Below are positions 7,832-16,371 of a stretch of 64,000 nucleotides of DNA, in pieces; position 1 is the stretch's first letter; the number at the start of each line of letters is the position of its first letter. A program made the translations under genes and the position numbers. The stretch covers positions 3,100,001 to 3,164,000 of the forward strand of contig NZ_NERD01000002.1 in assembly GCF_002799155.1 (NCBI RefSeq), written 5' to 3'. Below the pieces are notes generated by a model. That model was not told where the DNA came from and searched no databases. It was given only the letters and a program-made list of their open reading frames with translations. This DNA comes from Stenotrophomonas maltophilia. GTDB lineage: Bacteria; Pseudomonadota; Gammaproteobacteria; Xanthomonadales; Xanthomonadaceae.

Positions 7832-8368
7832 ATGGGTCTGGAACTCGTCTCGCCCGGCAAGAATCCGCCGGAAGAAATCAACGTCATCATCGAGATCCCG
7901 AAGGACTCGGAGCCGGTGAAGTACGAAGTGGACAAGGAAACCGGCGCGATCTTCGTCGACCGCATCCTGTCCACCCCGATGCGCTACCCGTGCAACTACG
8001 GCTACGTGCCGAGCACCCTGTGTGGCGATGGCGATCCGGCCGACGTGCTGGTGGTGCTGCCGCTGCCGCTGGTGCCGGGCTCGGTCGTGCGCTGCCGTCC
8101 GGTCGGCGTGCTGAAGATGAGCGATGAGGCGGGCAGCGACGAGAAGATCCTGGCCGTGCCGGTCTCGAAGATCTTCAGCGGCTATGCGCACGTCGAAGAC
8201 ATCGCCCAGGTCTCGAGCCACTGGCTGGAGCGCATCGGCCACTTCTTCGAGCACTACAAGGACCTGGAGAAGGGCAAGTGGGTCAAGCTGGACGGCTGGG
8301 GCGGCGCCGCTGAGGCCAAGCAGATCCTGGTCGAGGCGCACCAGCGCCATCTCGACAGCAAGGCCTGA
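7832..8368 (+). CDS. ppa: Inorganic pyrophosphatase (family I)
   Basis: 178 residues, typical for the bacterial hexameric enzyme that hydrolyses cytoplasmic pyrophosphate to phosphate with Mg2+. The active-site signature DGDPADVLVV has the metal-binding aspartates. Other conserved blocks are the N-terminal IIEIPKDSEPVKYEVDKETG, RYPCNYGYVPST, and DIAQVSSHWLERIGHFFEHY. The start is fixed by an upstream GGAG-containing region and the family N-terminus MGLELVSPGKNPPEE. It stands alone, followed by a hexanucleotide repeat that supplies several in-frame stops and by a hairpin. Confidence 0.97.
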   Translation: MGLELVSPGKNPPEEINVIIEIPKDSEPVKYEVDKETGAIFVDRILSTPMRYPCNYGYVPSTLCGDGDPADVLVVLPLPLVPGSVVRCRPVGVLKMSDEAGSDEKILAVPVSKIFSGYAHVEDIAQVSSHWLERIGHFFEHYKDLEKGKWVKLDGWGGAAEAKQILVEAHQRHLDSKA

Positions 8369-8386
8369 GCCTGAGCCTGAGCCTGA
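8363..8386 (+). repeat. Four tandem GCCTGA hexamers covering the ppa stop codon
   Basis: GCCTGA occurs four times in a row. Because the unit is six bases, each copy puts a TGA in the ppa frame (8366, 8372, 8378, 8384), giving the gene its stop plus three back-up stops. Confidence 0.9.
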
Positions 8387-8391
8387 ACCGG

Positions 8392-8421
8392 ATCGCTCCG
8401 GCGGTACCCTGCCGGAGCGAT
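8392..8421 (+). terminator. Hairpin downstream of ppa
   Basis: ATCGCTCCGGC pairs perfectly with GCCGGAGCGAT (11 bp) around the loop GGTACCCT. No run of T follows, so it may stabilise the 3' end or mark a factor-dependent stop, not a classic intrinsic terminator. Confidence 0.55.
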
Positions 8422-8532
8422 GCGGGTCACGTTTCATGACGACGGCACATCACTCTTGCTGCCGTATTAGGTAAATTGCGTCACTTCACACGTCATCGAC
8501 ATCCATCGTCGAGACAGCCAGGGGAATGTGTC

Positions 8533-9654
8533 GTGCGTATTCTGCTTGTTGGGGATGCAGCCAGCCTGCCGGCCGAGCTGACCGAATTCATTGCCGATCT
8601 TGGGGAAGACTGGCAGCCGTTGACCGCCACCGATGGCCAGGCCGCGATGACCGCGGTGGCCACGCAGGGCGTGGACGCGGTGATCGTCTGCCCGCAGTTG
8701 CCCGATCTCAATGCCACCACGCTGCTGGGCCAGATCCGGACCTTGCGCCCGGAGACCATCCGCATCGCGCTGGTCGATGCGCAGCATGGCAACCGGCCAC
8801 CGCCGGCGCGCCTGATCGGTGTTGCCCACCGCTTCCTGCCGCTGCCGCTGGCGCCGGAAGTGCTGCTGGAGGCGCTGACCAGCCTGGAAGAACTGCGCGA
8901 AGTGCTGGACAGCCCGCGCCTGCGCGATGCCATCGGCCGTATCGAGAAGCTGCCCTCGCCGCCGCACCTGTACCTGAGCCTGACCCAGGCCCTGGAGCAT
9001 GACGACGATGCCGACAGCGCCGATGTAGCCAAGCTGGTCGCCGCCGATCCGGCGATCGCGGCCAAGGTGCTGCAACTGTCGAACTCCGCGTTCTTCAGCC
9101 AGGGCCGCACCATTGCCGACCTGCGCACCGCAGTGACCCGGCTGGGCCTGGCGACGCTGCGCGACCTGGTGCTGGCCAGCGAAGTGTTCTCCGCACCGAC
9201 GCTGTCGGCCGCCGAGCGCAACTCGCTGCAGCAGCGTGCACTGCTCGCTTCGCGGCTGGCGGCACGCCTGCTGCCCGAATCCAGTGCCGAACTGGGGGCG
9301 ACCGCCGCGCTGCTGGCCGACATCGGCCTGCTGCTGCCGGGCGTGCGCAACGAGCGCAGCGAGCCTTCGCTGGCCGGTGACACCCGCCCCGGCCATGCCG
9401 AGGCCGGCGCCTACCTGCTGGGCCTGTGGGGCCTGCCGATGCCGATCATCGAAGCGGTGGCATTCCACCTGCAGCCGCAGCGTGCCAACACCCGCAGCTT
9501 CTGGGTGACCGGCGCGGTGCACGTGGCCCTGGCGCTGGTCAATGGCGATCCGGTGGACGAGGACTACCTGCAGCGCGCAGGCGTGCTGAACAAGCTGCCG
9601 CAATGGCGCGAACACGCCAACGCGCTGATGGGGCTGGTGCCCAGCGACGCCTGA
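8533..9654 (+). CDS. REC-HDOD domain signalling protein
   Basis: About 373 residues. An N-terminal receiver-like domain (about 1-120: MRILLVGDAASLPAELTEFI, VDAVIVCPQLPDLNATTLL) is followed by an HDOD domain (about 140-340: LPSPPHLYLSLTQAL, VAADPAIAAKVLQLSNSAFF, TRLGLATLRDLVLASEVF). HDOD proteins act as signalling or RNA/nucleotide-linked regulators. The usual Asp of the phosphorylation site is replaced by a Cys-Pro context (VIVCPQLPD), so the receiver may not be phosphorylated. I prefer the GTG at 8533, eight bases after AGGGGAA, over an ATG at 8476; it gives the standard receiver N-terminus. The gene ends just before a strong terminator. Confidence 0.85.
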   Translation: MRILLVGDAASLPAELTEFIADLGEDWQPLTATDGQAAMTAVATQGVDAVIVCPQLPDLNATTLLGQIRTLRPETIRIALVDAQHGNRPPPARLIGVAHRFLPLPLAPEVLLEALTSLEELREVLDSPRLRDAIGRIEKLPSPPHLYLSLTQALEHDDDADSADVAKLVAADPAIAAKVLQLSNSAFFSQGRTIADLRTAVTRLGLATLRDLVLASEVFSAPTLSAAERNSLQQRALLASRLAARLLPESSAELGATAALLADIGLLLPGVRNERSEPSLAGDTRPGHAEAGAYLLGLWGLPMPIIEAVAFHLQPQRANTRSFWVTGAVHVALALVNGDPVDEDYLQRAGVLNKLPQWREHANALMGLVPSDA

Positions 9655-9681
9655 GCGCGTTGCACGATTGCCGAAGGGCAG

Positions 9682-9710
9682 AGGGCGCACCCGCAAGGTG
9701 CGCCCTTTCT
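9682..9710 (+). terminator. Intrinsic terminator of the REC-HDOD gene
   Basis: AGGGCGCACC pairs with GGTGCGCCCT (10 bp, loop CGCAA) and is followed by TTCT. It lies 27 bases after the stop codon. Confidence 0.85.
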
Positions 9711-9818
9711 GCATCTGCGGGTCCCGCAGGCCGTCCTGCACGCAACGACGGCACTGCGACCGGCGGATGACCGGCGGCTTGCCGCTGGCCAGGCACTGCT
9801 GGCGGACTCTTCGCAGAA

Positions 9819-9851
9819 AAAAAGAGGGCGGACCTTGCGGTCCGCCCTCCT
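9819..9851 (-). terminator. Intrinsic terminator of the TonB receptor gene
   Basis: On the minus strand an 11-bp stem (GAGGGCGGACC with GGTCCGCCCTC, 4-base loop) is followed by seven T. It lies 25 bases beyond the receptor stop codon, so this is a classic Rho-independent terminator. Confidence 0.93.
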
Positions 9852-9876
9852 CCTGTTGCTACCGCACTTCGATGGA

Positions 9877-12726
9877 TCAGAAGCGCTGGGTGTACTTCAT
9901 GTACAGGAAGCGACCCACGTCGAAGCCGCCGTAGTAGGCGAACGCCGAGTTCGGAGCCGAGTACTGCAGCGAACCCTTGTGGTCGAACACATTGTTCGCG
10001 CCCAGGGCGACGGTTGCATCCCACGGCGCCTTCCAGCTGACCTGCAGGTCGTGGAAGGTGTTGGAGCCAGTGTGACGCAGCGGATCGCTCTCGCCGTTGG
10101 CCATGTGGTTCGGGGCATCGCACCAGCCGTCGTCCAGCGAGATGCAGCTTTCCTTCATGCCGGAGTAGTAGCGCGCGGTGTAGTTCACACCGAAGTCGCC
10201 GTACTGCCAGTTGACGCCCAGGTTCGAACGGACGCGGAACAGGCCCGGCTCGCTGACGCGGCCGATCATGATGTTGTTGCCGGCGCTGTCCTGGCCCTGC
10301 TCGTCGTACTTGGAGGTGTAGCTGGTGGTCCAGTCGATGCTGAACTGACCGATGGCCAGTTCCGGCAGGCGGTACTTGACGCCCAGGTCGTAACCTTCGG
10401 TCTTCATCTTGCCGAGGTTGGCGGTACCGTAGGTGATCGCACTGACGTGGCCGTCAGCCGCACGGGTCACGCTCGAGCAGCGATCGGCATTGCCCAGCAC
10501 GTAGCAGTCACGCAGGATGCGGTCAACGCTGTCAGCGATGATCATGTCGCTGATTTCGTACTTGTACCAATCCAGCGACAGGTCCAGGCCCTGCACCCAA
10601 CGCGGGCTCCACACCAGACCGAAGGTGGTGCTCTTGGAGGTTTCCGGCTTCAGGTTCGGGTTGGCACCAGAGATGAACTGGTCACCCGACTGGCACGGCA
10701 GAGTCGAGCATTCCTTGCCACCTTGGCCCAGCTGCACGTAGTTGGCCGGCACGCCTGCGCCGGAGCACGCGGCATTGCCGGCAACGCTGCCCGGAGCCTT
10801 CACGCCGCACGGATCGATGTACGACTCGAAGCTCGAGCTCAGGCCACCGTACAGATCGCTGATGGTCGGAGCGCGGAAGCCCTCGGCGTAGGTGCCGCGG
10901 ACCAGCAGCTCGTCGAGCGGACGCCAGGTCAGGCCGAACTTGCTGTTGGTGGTGCCACCGAAGTTGCTGTAGTCCGAATAACGGCTGGCAACGTTCAGGG
11001 TCAGTTCCTTGGCGAAGGCCATGTCGGCCAGCAGCGGCACGTTCAGTTCGAGGTAGACCTCATTCAGATCGTATTCGCCGCGGGTCGGCTTCTGGCCCAG
11101 GCCGGTGGACTGGCCCGACTGTGCGAAGGCGTCCGGCACGTAGCTGCCTTCTTCCTTGCGGTGCTCGACACCCAGGGCGAAGCCCAGGTCACCGGCCGGC
11201 AGGGTCACGATGGAACCGGACAGGTTGGCGGTGAAGCTGGTGGTCTTGGTGACACCACGGGTGGTGAAGACCGGGAACAGGAAGTCCTGCAGCTCCTGGT
11301 TCGCCAGCGAGCCCTGGCCATCAACGCCGTACGGCAGCAGCGGGTTCCACGGACGGCAGTCGCCCAGGATCGGGTTGGCGGCGGTACCGCAGCGGGCAAC
11401 GCCACCGGCATCGATGAACGACGGGCCCAGCGCCTGGCGTGCACCGATCAGGCTCATGTCACCACGGTTGCTCTTGATCGACTCGTTGCGGTTCCACAGC
11501 GCGCCGACATCCCAGTCGAAGGTCTTGCCGCCCAGCTCGAAGAAGCCGGTCAGGGTCGGAGCGAAGCGCAGGGTCTTCAGCTGGCTGTCAGTGGTACGCG
11601 GCACTTCCCACAGGCGACGGCGGAAGCTGACGTCCTGGCCCACCGGGTTGAAGGCGCTGGCGGCCGACAACGGGGTGTTGATCGACTTCGAAGCGGACTG
11701 GTACGGGTAGCCGGCGATCTGCTGGAACGTCTGGCGCTCGTTGTAGAGCACGTCGGTGTTCAGGCTGATCGAATCGGTGAAGTCGTAGGTGCCGTTGATG
11801 TAGACCGACTTGCGCTTCACACCGGTGAGCAGGGTCATCTGCTCGTTCGAGTTGGCGAACTCGTCTTCGGTGATCGCGTGGTAGTCGTTCGGGTTCTTCG
11901 GATTGCCACCCGGGTTCAGGGTCTGCCACACGGCGCTCGACTTGCTGCAGTCATACAGCGCCGGGTTGCACCAGCTGCCGTTCTGGCTGATCGGGCTCCA
12001 GTCAGCCGAGGTCGAGTTCGGACCCAGCGAGCCGTCACGGCTGTACCAGCGGTCCTTGGCCCACACCGGGTCCTGCTTGGAGTACTCGGCCGACAGGGTC
12101 AGGCTGCCGCGCTCGCCGCGGGCACCGAGGGTCATCGAGTAGGTTTCGGTGTCGCCGTCGCCCTTGCCGTACTGGCCGACGTAGACGTTGGCTTCGCCGC
12201 CGTCGAAGTTCTTGCGGGTGATCACGTTGACCACGCCGGCGATGGCGTCGGAACCGTAGATCGACGAAGCGCCGTCCTTCAGGATCTCGATGCGCTCAAC
12301 GGCCGACATCGGGATCTGGCTCAGGTCCTGCAGGCCCGAGGTGGAAGCGCCCAGGCGCTTGCCGTTCATCAGCACCAGGGTGCGCTCGGCGCCCAGGTTG
12401 CGGATGTCGACGTAGTAACCGCCCACGTTCTCGCCCGAAGCCAGCGACTCCGAACGCGAGATGGCCGGGGAGCCGGCCGAGGTCAGGTTGTTCAGCACGT
12501 CGGCGACGCTCGAGAAGCCCTGCTTTTCCAGGGATTCGCGGGTCATCGTCAGGATCGGCTGCTGGGTCTCCACCGAGGCGCCGCGGATGCGCGAGCCGGT
12601 GACCGAAATGCGGTCCAGGTCGGTGGTGCCCTTTGCTTCCTGAGCCGAAGCAAAGGCCGGCGCCAGCGCCAGCGCAATGCCGGCCGGCAGCAAGCCGAAC
12701 CGCACTGCGGGATTACGAACGTTCAT
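9877..12726 (-). CDS. Large TonB-dependent outer-membrane receptor
   Basis: 949 residues. A signal peptide ends at about residue 28 (APAFASAQE). A TonB-box/plug region follows (LDRISVTGSRIRG, LVLMNGKRLGAS, VERIEILKDGASSIYGSDAI, AGVVNVITRK), and a long barrel ends in FLYMKYTQRF with the C-terminal Phe expected for outer-membrane insertion. The TGSRIRG start and large extracellular loops are characteristic of the expanded receptor group in Xanthomonadaceae, which take up oligosaccharides, peptides or other nutrients; no STN domain is present. The AraC-type gene 49 bases upstream on the same strand is a likely regulator. The substrate is unknown. A GGAGAG ribosome site precedes ATG 12726. Confidence 0.92.
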   Translation of the reverse strand: MNVRNPAVRFGLLPAGIALALAPAFASAQEAKGTTDLDRISVTGSRIRGASVETQQPILTMTRESLEKQGFSSVADVLNNLTSAGSPAISRSESLASGENVGGYYVDIRNLGAERTLVLMNGKRLGASTSGLQDLSQIPMSAVERIEILKDGASSIYGSDAIAGVVNVITRKNFDGGEANVYVGQYGKGDGDTETYSMTLGARGERGSLTLSAEYSKQDPVWAKDRWYSRDGSLGPNSTSADWSPISQNGSWCNPALYDCSKSSAVWQTLNPGGNPKNPNDYHAITEDEFANSNEQMTLLTGVKRKSVYINGTYDFTDSISLNTDVLYNERQTFQQIAGYPYQSASKSINTPLSAASAFNPVGQDVSFRRRLWEVPRTTDSQLKTLRFAPTLTGFFELGGKTFDWDVGALWNRNESIKSNRGDMSLIGARQALGPSFIDAGGVARCGTAANPILGDCRPWNPLLPYGVDGQGSLANQELQDFLFPVFTTRGVTKTTSFTANLSGSIVTLPAGDLGFALGVEHRKEEGSYVPDAFAQSGQSTGLGQKPTRGEYDLNEVYLELNVPLLADMAFAKELTLNVASRYSDYSNFGGTTNSKFGLTWRPLDELLVRGTYAEGFRAPTISDLYGGLSSSFESYIDPCGVKAPGSVAGNAACSGAGVPANYVQLGQGGKECSTLPCQSGDQFISGANPNLKPETSKSTTFGLVWSPRWVQGLDLSLDWYKYEISDMIIADSVDRILRDCYVLGNADRCSSVTRAADGHVSAITYGTANLGKMKTEGYDLGVKYRLPELAIGQFSIDWTTSYTSKYDEQGQDSAGNNIMIGRVSEPGLFRVRSNLGVNWQYGDFGVNYTARYYSGMKESCISLDDGWCDAPNHMANGESDPLRHTGSNTFHDLQVSWKAPWDATVALGANNVFDHKGSLQYSAPNSAFAYYGGFDVGRFLYMKYTQRF

Positions 12727-12742
12727 CTATCTCTCCAAGGTA

Positions 12743-12760
12743 CGTGTTAGCAGCGTGTTA
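12743..12760. promoter_or_regulatory. CGTGTTA direct repeat before the TonB receptor
   Basis: CGTGTTA occurs at 12743-12749 and 12754-12760, an 11-base period that puts both on the same helix face, followed by AAAACAC, which makes a GTGTT/AACAC dyad. The site lies in the 49-base gap between the AraC-type gene and the receptor. It is a possible operator but unproven. Confidence 0.35.
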
Positions 12761-12775
12761 AAACACCCCAGCACG

Positions 12776-13675
12776 TTACGATTGCGTTGCAGCGCTGTAT
12801 TTGCGCGAACCAACCGGAGACTTTGCGGATTGTGGCGGGAGCAAGCCGCCGTTCTCCCTGAAGCGCGATGCGGACTGGCCGTAGCGGGCGCGGAACGCAC
12901 GCGCGAAGCTGCAGCAGTTGTCGAAGCCACTGGCGGCGGCGACCTCGCCCACCATCATGTCGGTGTCGCGCAGCAGGTCGGCGGCGCGCTCGAGGCGCAA
13001 TCGCGCCGAAAGCGACTGCGGGCTTTCCTCGTACAGGCTCTGGAAGGTCTTGGAGAGGTACCAGCTGGAGAAGTTGGTCAGCTCGGCCAGTTCGCCGATG
13101 CGCACCACCCGGTGGCTGTTGCCTTCCAGGTACAGGCGCGCACGCTGCATGCGGCCGAACACCTGGCGCTTGCGGCTGCGCGAGCGGCCCGGGCAGCGCT
13201 GCACGTTGTCGGCCAGGCCACGCTGCAGGCCAGCCAGGTGCAGCAGCAGCGGGCGCAGGGCCTGGGCCGGCTGGCCGCTGGCCAGCGCATCGCGCCACAG
13301 GCGCAGTGCCACGCGGGCGTCACTGCGGTTCATGCGGCCACGACCGGCATACAGGCCGCAGTCGGCCATCTCGGTCAGCACACGAAGTGCTTCGACGTTG
13401 AGGTTCAGGCCGACGCACAGCCCGTTGCGACCGGCCTGCACCAACGGCCGCGATTCCTTTTCGAAGGCGATCCACTCGCCCTGGCGCAGGCGGAAGCGTC
13501 CTTCCTTGGCTTCCACCCACGAACTGCCACGCACCTGCATCCAGACGGTGAAGCTGGAGCCGGCGGTCTGCAGGCTGCCCAGCCGGGCCACACCCAGGCA
13601 GGTCGGCGCGACATCATCGAGCGACCGGTCCAGGGAGACGGTTTGGCCGCGATCGGCCAGCGAGAGTTGACGCAT
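12776..13675 (-). CDS. AraC-family transcriptional regulator
   Basis: 299 residues. The N-terminal two thirds form a probable ligand-binding part that is cupin-like (SSFTVWMQVRG, EGRFRLRQGEWIAF). The C-terminal AraC double helix-turn-helix is at about 185-275, with VRIGELAELTNFSSWYLSKT and the second recognition region VGEVAAASGFDNCCSFARAF followed by FRARYGQSASRFR. The gene is directly upstream of the large TonB receptor in the same direction, so it may control it. Two TTTGCCTA copies 22 bases apart upstream (13690-13719) are a candidate self-binding site. The inducer is unknown. Confidence 0.9.
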   Translation of the reverse strand: MRQLSLADRGQTVSLDRSLDDVAPTCLGVARLGSLQTAGSSFTVWMQVRGSSWVEAKEGRFRLRQGEWIAFEKESRPLVQAGRNGLCVGLNLNVEALRVLTEMADCGLYAGRGRMNRSDARVALRLWRDALASGQPAQALRPLLLHLAGLQRGLADNVQRCPGRSRSRKRQVFGRMQRARLYLEGNSHRVVRIGELAELTNFSSWYLSKTFQSLYEESPQSLSARLRLERAADLLRDTDMMVGEVAAASGFDNCCSFARAFRARYGQSASRFRENGGLLPPQSAKSPVGSRKYSAATQS

Positions 13676-13689
13676 GGGGGCACCACGGA

Positions 13690-13726
13690 TTTGCCTAGTA
13701 CAGGGCTCCGTTTTGCCTAATCAGGC
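13690..13726. promoter_or_regulatory. Candidate AraC-type operator: TTTGCCTA direct repeats
   Basis: TTTGCCTA is found at 13690-13697 and 13712-13719, spaced 22 bases (two helical turns), the arrangement common for AraC-family sites. The second copy is extended to the palindrome GCCTAATCAGGC. It lies 15-50 bases upstream of the AraC-type start codon. Confidence 0.45.
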
Positions 13727-13790
13727 GGCACCGCGTCAGGAAAGTCAGACGAGATCGCCACGAATTCGCGACGAGATCCTGACGAAGAAA

Positions 13791-16112
13791 TTACGAAGGT
13801 CCATTTCCCTTGAACAACAACAACTTGGAGAACGCCGGGAACAGTGCGGGCGGGCGTTCGGGCAACCGCATCACGCCGATGTCGGCGCCATCGCTGACCG
13901 CCATCGCCACGAACAGGTCACGTCCGTCAGTGCTGGCGCTGAGCCCGTTGCCCGCGCTGAGCCGCTCGGCGTCCAGGCAGCGTTCGGGCTCCTCGCGGCC
14001 GGGCTGGATGCGCACGAGCGTGGTGCCACAGGTCGTCGAGGTTCCAAGGTAGCCGATGCCACTGTTGCCGGCCACGGTCCAGGCCCGGTATCGCCAGCGG
14101 CTGGGCCGGTCATCGCTGATCTGCTGCACGCTGCCCGACGACAACGCCGCATCGACCGACCACAGGCCACCGGCGGCAAGGCGGGTGAACAACACGCGGC
14201 CACTGCTGCGGTCGAAGCGCGCCTGCGACACCCCGTCAATGCTGGCCAACCGGCGCCACGGCTGGGTGCTGCGGTCGAACAGGCTCAAACGGGTGCGCTG
14301 GTCGGCATCGCGTTCGACCACAAACAGCTGCTCCGGCGACGCGCCATACAGCGCCTGCAGCGGCTGTTCGGCCGGTACCGGCAAGGGTTGCAGGCGTTCA
14401 TCGCGTGGCGCGATCTCGTAAACCACCGTGCGCCCGTGCGCGTCGCGGCCAACCACGAGCAACTGGCGGCTGTCGGCCGACCAGTCCGGTGCCTGCCGCG
14501 CTTCCGGCCGCAGGCCTTCGATGGGGCGCAGCGAATCCGGTCGCTGCATGTCGGCCCACCATAGGGCGAAGCTGCCGGAGCGATCCGAGGTGAAGACCAG
14601 CTGGCGGCCATCGGGCGCTGCCATCGGCTGTCCATCGCGGCCACTGGAGGCAAACAGGCGCTCAGGCGCGCCACTGCCCTGCATCGGCACCTTGAACACG
14701 CCGAACTGCGCGCGCCGGTGGACGAAGGCCAGCATGCCACCGCGTCGCGACACGGCCGGCCACTGCGCATCATCCAGGCCGGCATCGCGCAGCGTGTGCC
14801 GCTCGACGTCCAGGTAGTAGAGCCGCGCCTCACTGTCGACGCGGCGGCCGAACACAATGGTGCGGCCGTCGTCCAGCCAGGCCCAGCCGCGCAGTTCTGC
14901 CGCCTCGTTGGTCAACTGCTCGGGCGTACCGCCCGCGGCCGGCACCCGCCACAGATCGCCCAGCTGCGGGTTGCGCACGAACACCAGCCATTGCCCGTCC
15001 GGCGAATAACGCGGCGCGTAATCGAAGTCATCCTGGTCGACGCTGTAGGCCAGCGCGCGCCATTCGCCGCTGGCCAGGTCGAGCACGCGGATGCCACGGT
15101 GGGCGTAGCGCCCGACCATGCTGCCGAACACCAGGCCACGACCATCGGGCGTCCAGTCAAAGCTGAGCAGCTCGGTGCCATCGCAGCGCGTGGCCTGGCG
15201 CAGTGCGCCACCGGTAGCGCTGGCGATCAGCACCTGGCAACCACCGTCGGCGGAAAACCGTGCGAAGGCGATCTCGCGACCGTCCGGCGACCAGTTCGGG
15301 AATCGATCGACGGCACCGGCCGGCGGCACCAGCAACTGGCGCGCCGGCGCATTGCCCGAGGTCTGCACCTTGATCGCACCGCCACCGTTGCCATCTTCGT
15401 TGGCGCCCTCATATGCCACCAGCGAACCGTCTGGCGACAGCGTGGGATAGGTTTCAAAGCCACTGGTCGCGGTGATCAACCGATAGGGGCGTTGCGGGCT
15501 GCCGATCACCCGCGTGCCGTTCTCCACGGCAGCCTCCACCGGTGAACTGCTGGCCGGAGCGCGGCGCAGCAGCAGCGTTGTCATGACCAGCAGCGTGGCC
15601 AGCATCAACACGCCCAGCGCCAGCAGCACGCGGCGGCGGACATGGCGCCAGCGGCGGCGCGATTCCTGCGCACGCGGGGACGGCACAGCAGCAGCCGGTA
15701 CCGGCTGCACATCCACGCGTTCGTCGTCAGACCCTGCCGAGGCCGATGGCTCCGCATCGTCCAGCACCTGTACCGGTACCAGAAGCCGATAGCCCGTCTT
15801 GGCGATGGTCTCGATATAGGCCTGGCCGTTGTCGTCGTCGTTGCTGAACGCCTTGCGCAGCTGGGTGACGGCCTGGGTCAGCACATCGTTGGTCGGCAGC
15901 GTGTCCGGCCACACCTCGGCGAACAACTCGTCGCGGGTGACAACGCGGCCCGGCTGCCGCAGCAGCACGCGCAGCACGCCCAGCGCCTTCGGCGTCAGCC
16001 GGCGCGGGCGGCGTGCACCAACGACCTCGACTTCGCGCGAGGACAAAGTGACGGTGCACTCTCCTATCCGTATCCGATCGGATACGGGGGGCTGGATTTC
16101 GCTGCTGTTCAT
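13791..16112 (-). CDS. CadC-like membrane transcriptional regulator with beta-propeller repeats
   Basis: 773 residues in three parts. The N-terminal winged-helix DNA-binding domain of the OmpR/CadC type (about 12-115) has RRLTPKALGVLRVLLRQPG, TRDELFAEVWPD and IETIAKTGYRLLVPV. A single membrane span lies at about 161-182 (VLLALGVLMLATLLVMTTLL). A long periplasmic part contains repeated TolB/PD40-like blades such as SPDGSLVAYEGANEDG, NWSPDGREIAFARFS, RYSPDGQWLVFVRNP and APDGRQLVFTSDRSG. One-component regulators of this build sense conditions outside the inner membrane and bind DNA directly. Target genes are unknown; the divergent region upstream and the receptor cluster downstream are candidates. 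Confidence 0.88.
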   Translation of the reverse strand: MNSSEIQPPVSDRIRIGECTVTLSSREVEVVGARRPRRLTPKALGVLRVLLRQPGRVVTRDELFAEVWPDTLPTNDVLTQAVTQLRKAFSNDDDNGQAYIETIAKTGYRLLVPVQVLDDAEPSASAGSDDERVDVQPVPAAAVPSPRAQESRRRWRHVRRRVLLALGVLMLATLLVMTTLLLRRAPASSSPVEAAVENGTRVIGSPQRPYRLITATSGFETYPTLSPDGSLVAYEGANEDGNGGGAIKVQTSGNAPARQLLVPPAGAVDRFPNWSPDGREIAFARFSADGGCQVLIASATGGALRQATRCDGTELLSFDWTPDGRGLVFGSMVGRYAHRGIRVLDLASGEWRALAYSVDQDDFDYAPRYSPDGQWLVFVRNPQLGDLWRVPAAGGTPEQLTNEAAELRGWAWLDDGRTIVFGRRVDSEARLYYLDVERHTLRDAGLDDAQWPAVSRRGGMLAFVHRRAQFGVFKVPMQGSGAPERLFASSGRDGQPMAAPDGRQLVFTSDRSGSFALWWADMQRPDSLRPIEGLRPEARQAPDWSADSRQLLVVGRDAHGRTVVYEIAPRDERLQPLPVPAEQPLQALYGASPEQLFVVERDADQRTRLSLFDRSTQPWRRLASIDGVSQARFDRSSGRVLFTRLAAGGLWSVDAALSSGSVQQISDDRPSRWRYRAWTVAGNSGIGYLGTSTTCGTTLVRIQPGREEPERCLDAERLSAGNGLSASTDGRDLFVAMAVSDGADIGVMRLPERPPALFPAFSKLLLFKGNGPS

Positions 16113-16371
16113 TTTCTGCTACACAGTTGAGACAGGTCCCGGGCAGTGTTTGCCTTCGATACCGCCCCGTCCTGGGAACAGCGAAAAGCCAGACTCCGCA
16201 CAAAGCATCGGCGCATACCGCAAAAACAATCGAGCGCGCGAATACTAGCCTATGCAGGTTACCTCGCCTATCGCGTGGTCGACATCAGGCTCTCTCTCGC
16301 CGACGCATTCACATAATTTGCGACACCATTCGCGCCCTCTTGGGCGCGAAATTTTTATCTGGCGTTCATTT
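16113..16371 (+). ncRNA. Intergenic region with a plus-strand terminator; possible small RNA
   Basis: This 259-base gap separates the CadC-like gene (read leftward from 16112) from the 3' end of the channel-like gene (16372). At 16329-16356 TTCGCGCCC pairs with GGGCGCGAA (9 bp, loop TCTT) and is followed on the plus strand by ATTTTTA. No annotated plus-strand gene precedes this terminator, so a short plus-strand RNA may end there. A promoter is not clear (the stretch around AATACTAGCCTATG near 16240-16255 is one option). The terminator is well supported; the RNA is a guess. Confidence 0.35.

Noticed and set aside
13676-16112. CadC-like gene as a TolB or peptidase (DPP-type) protein because of its beta-propeller repeats
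   Set aside because: The N-terminus is a winged-helix DNA-binding domain followed by one membrane span, and there is no C-terminal hydrolase domain.
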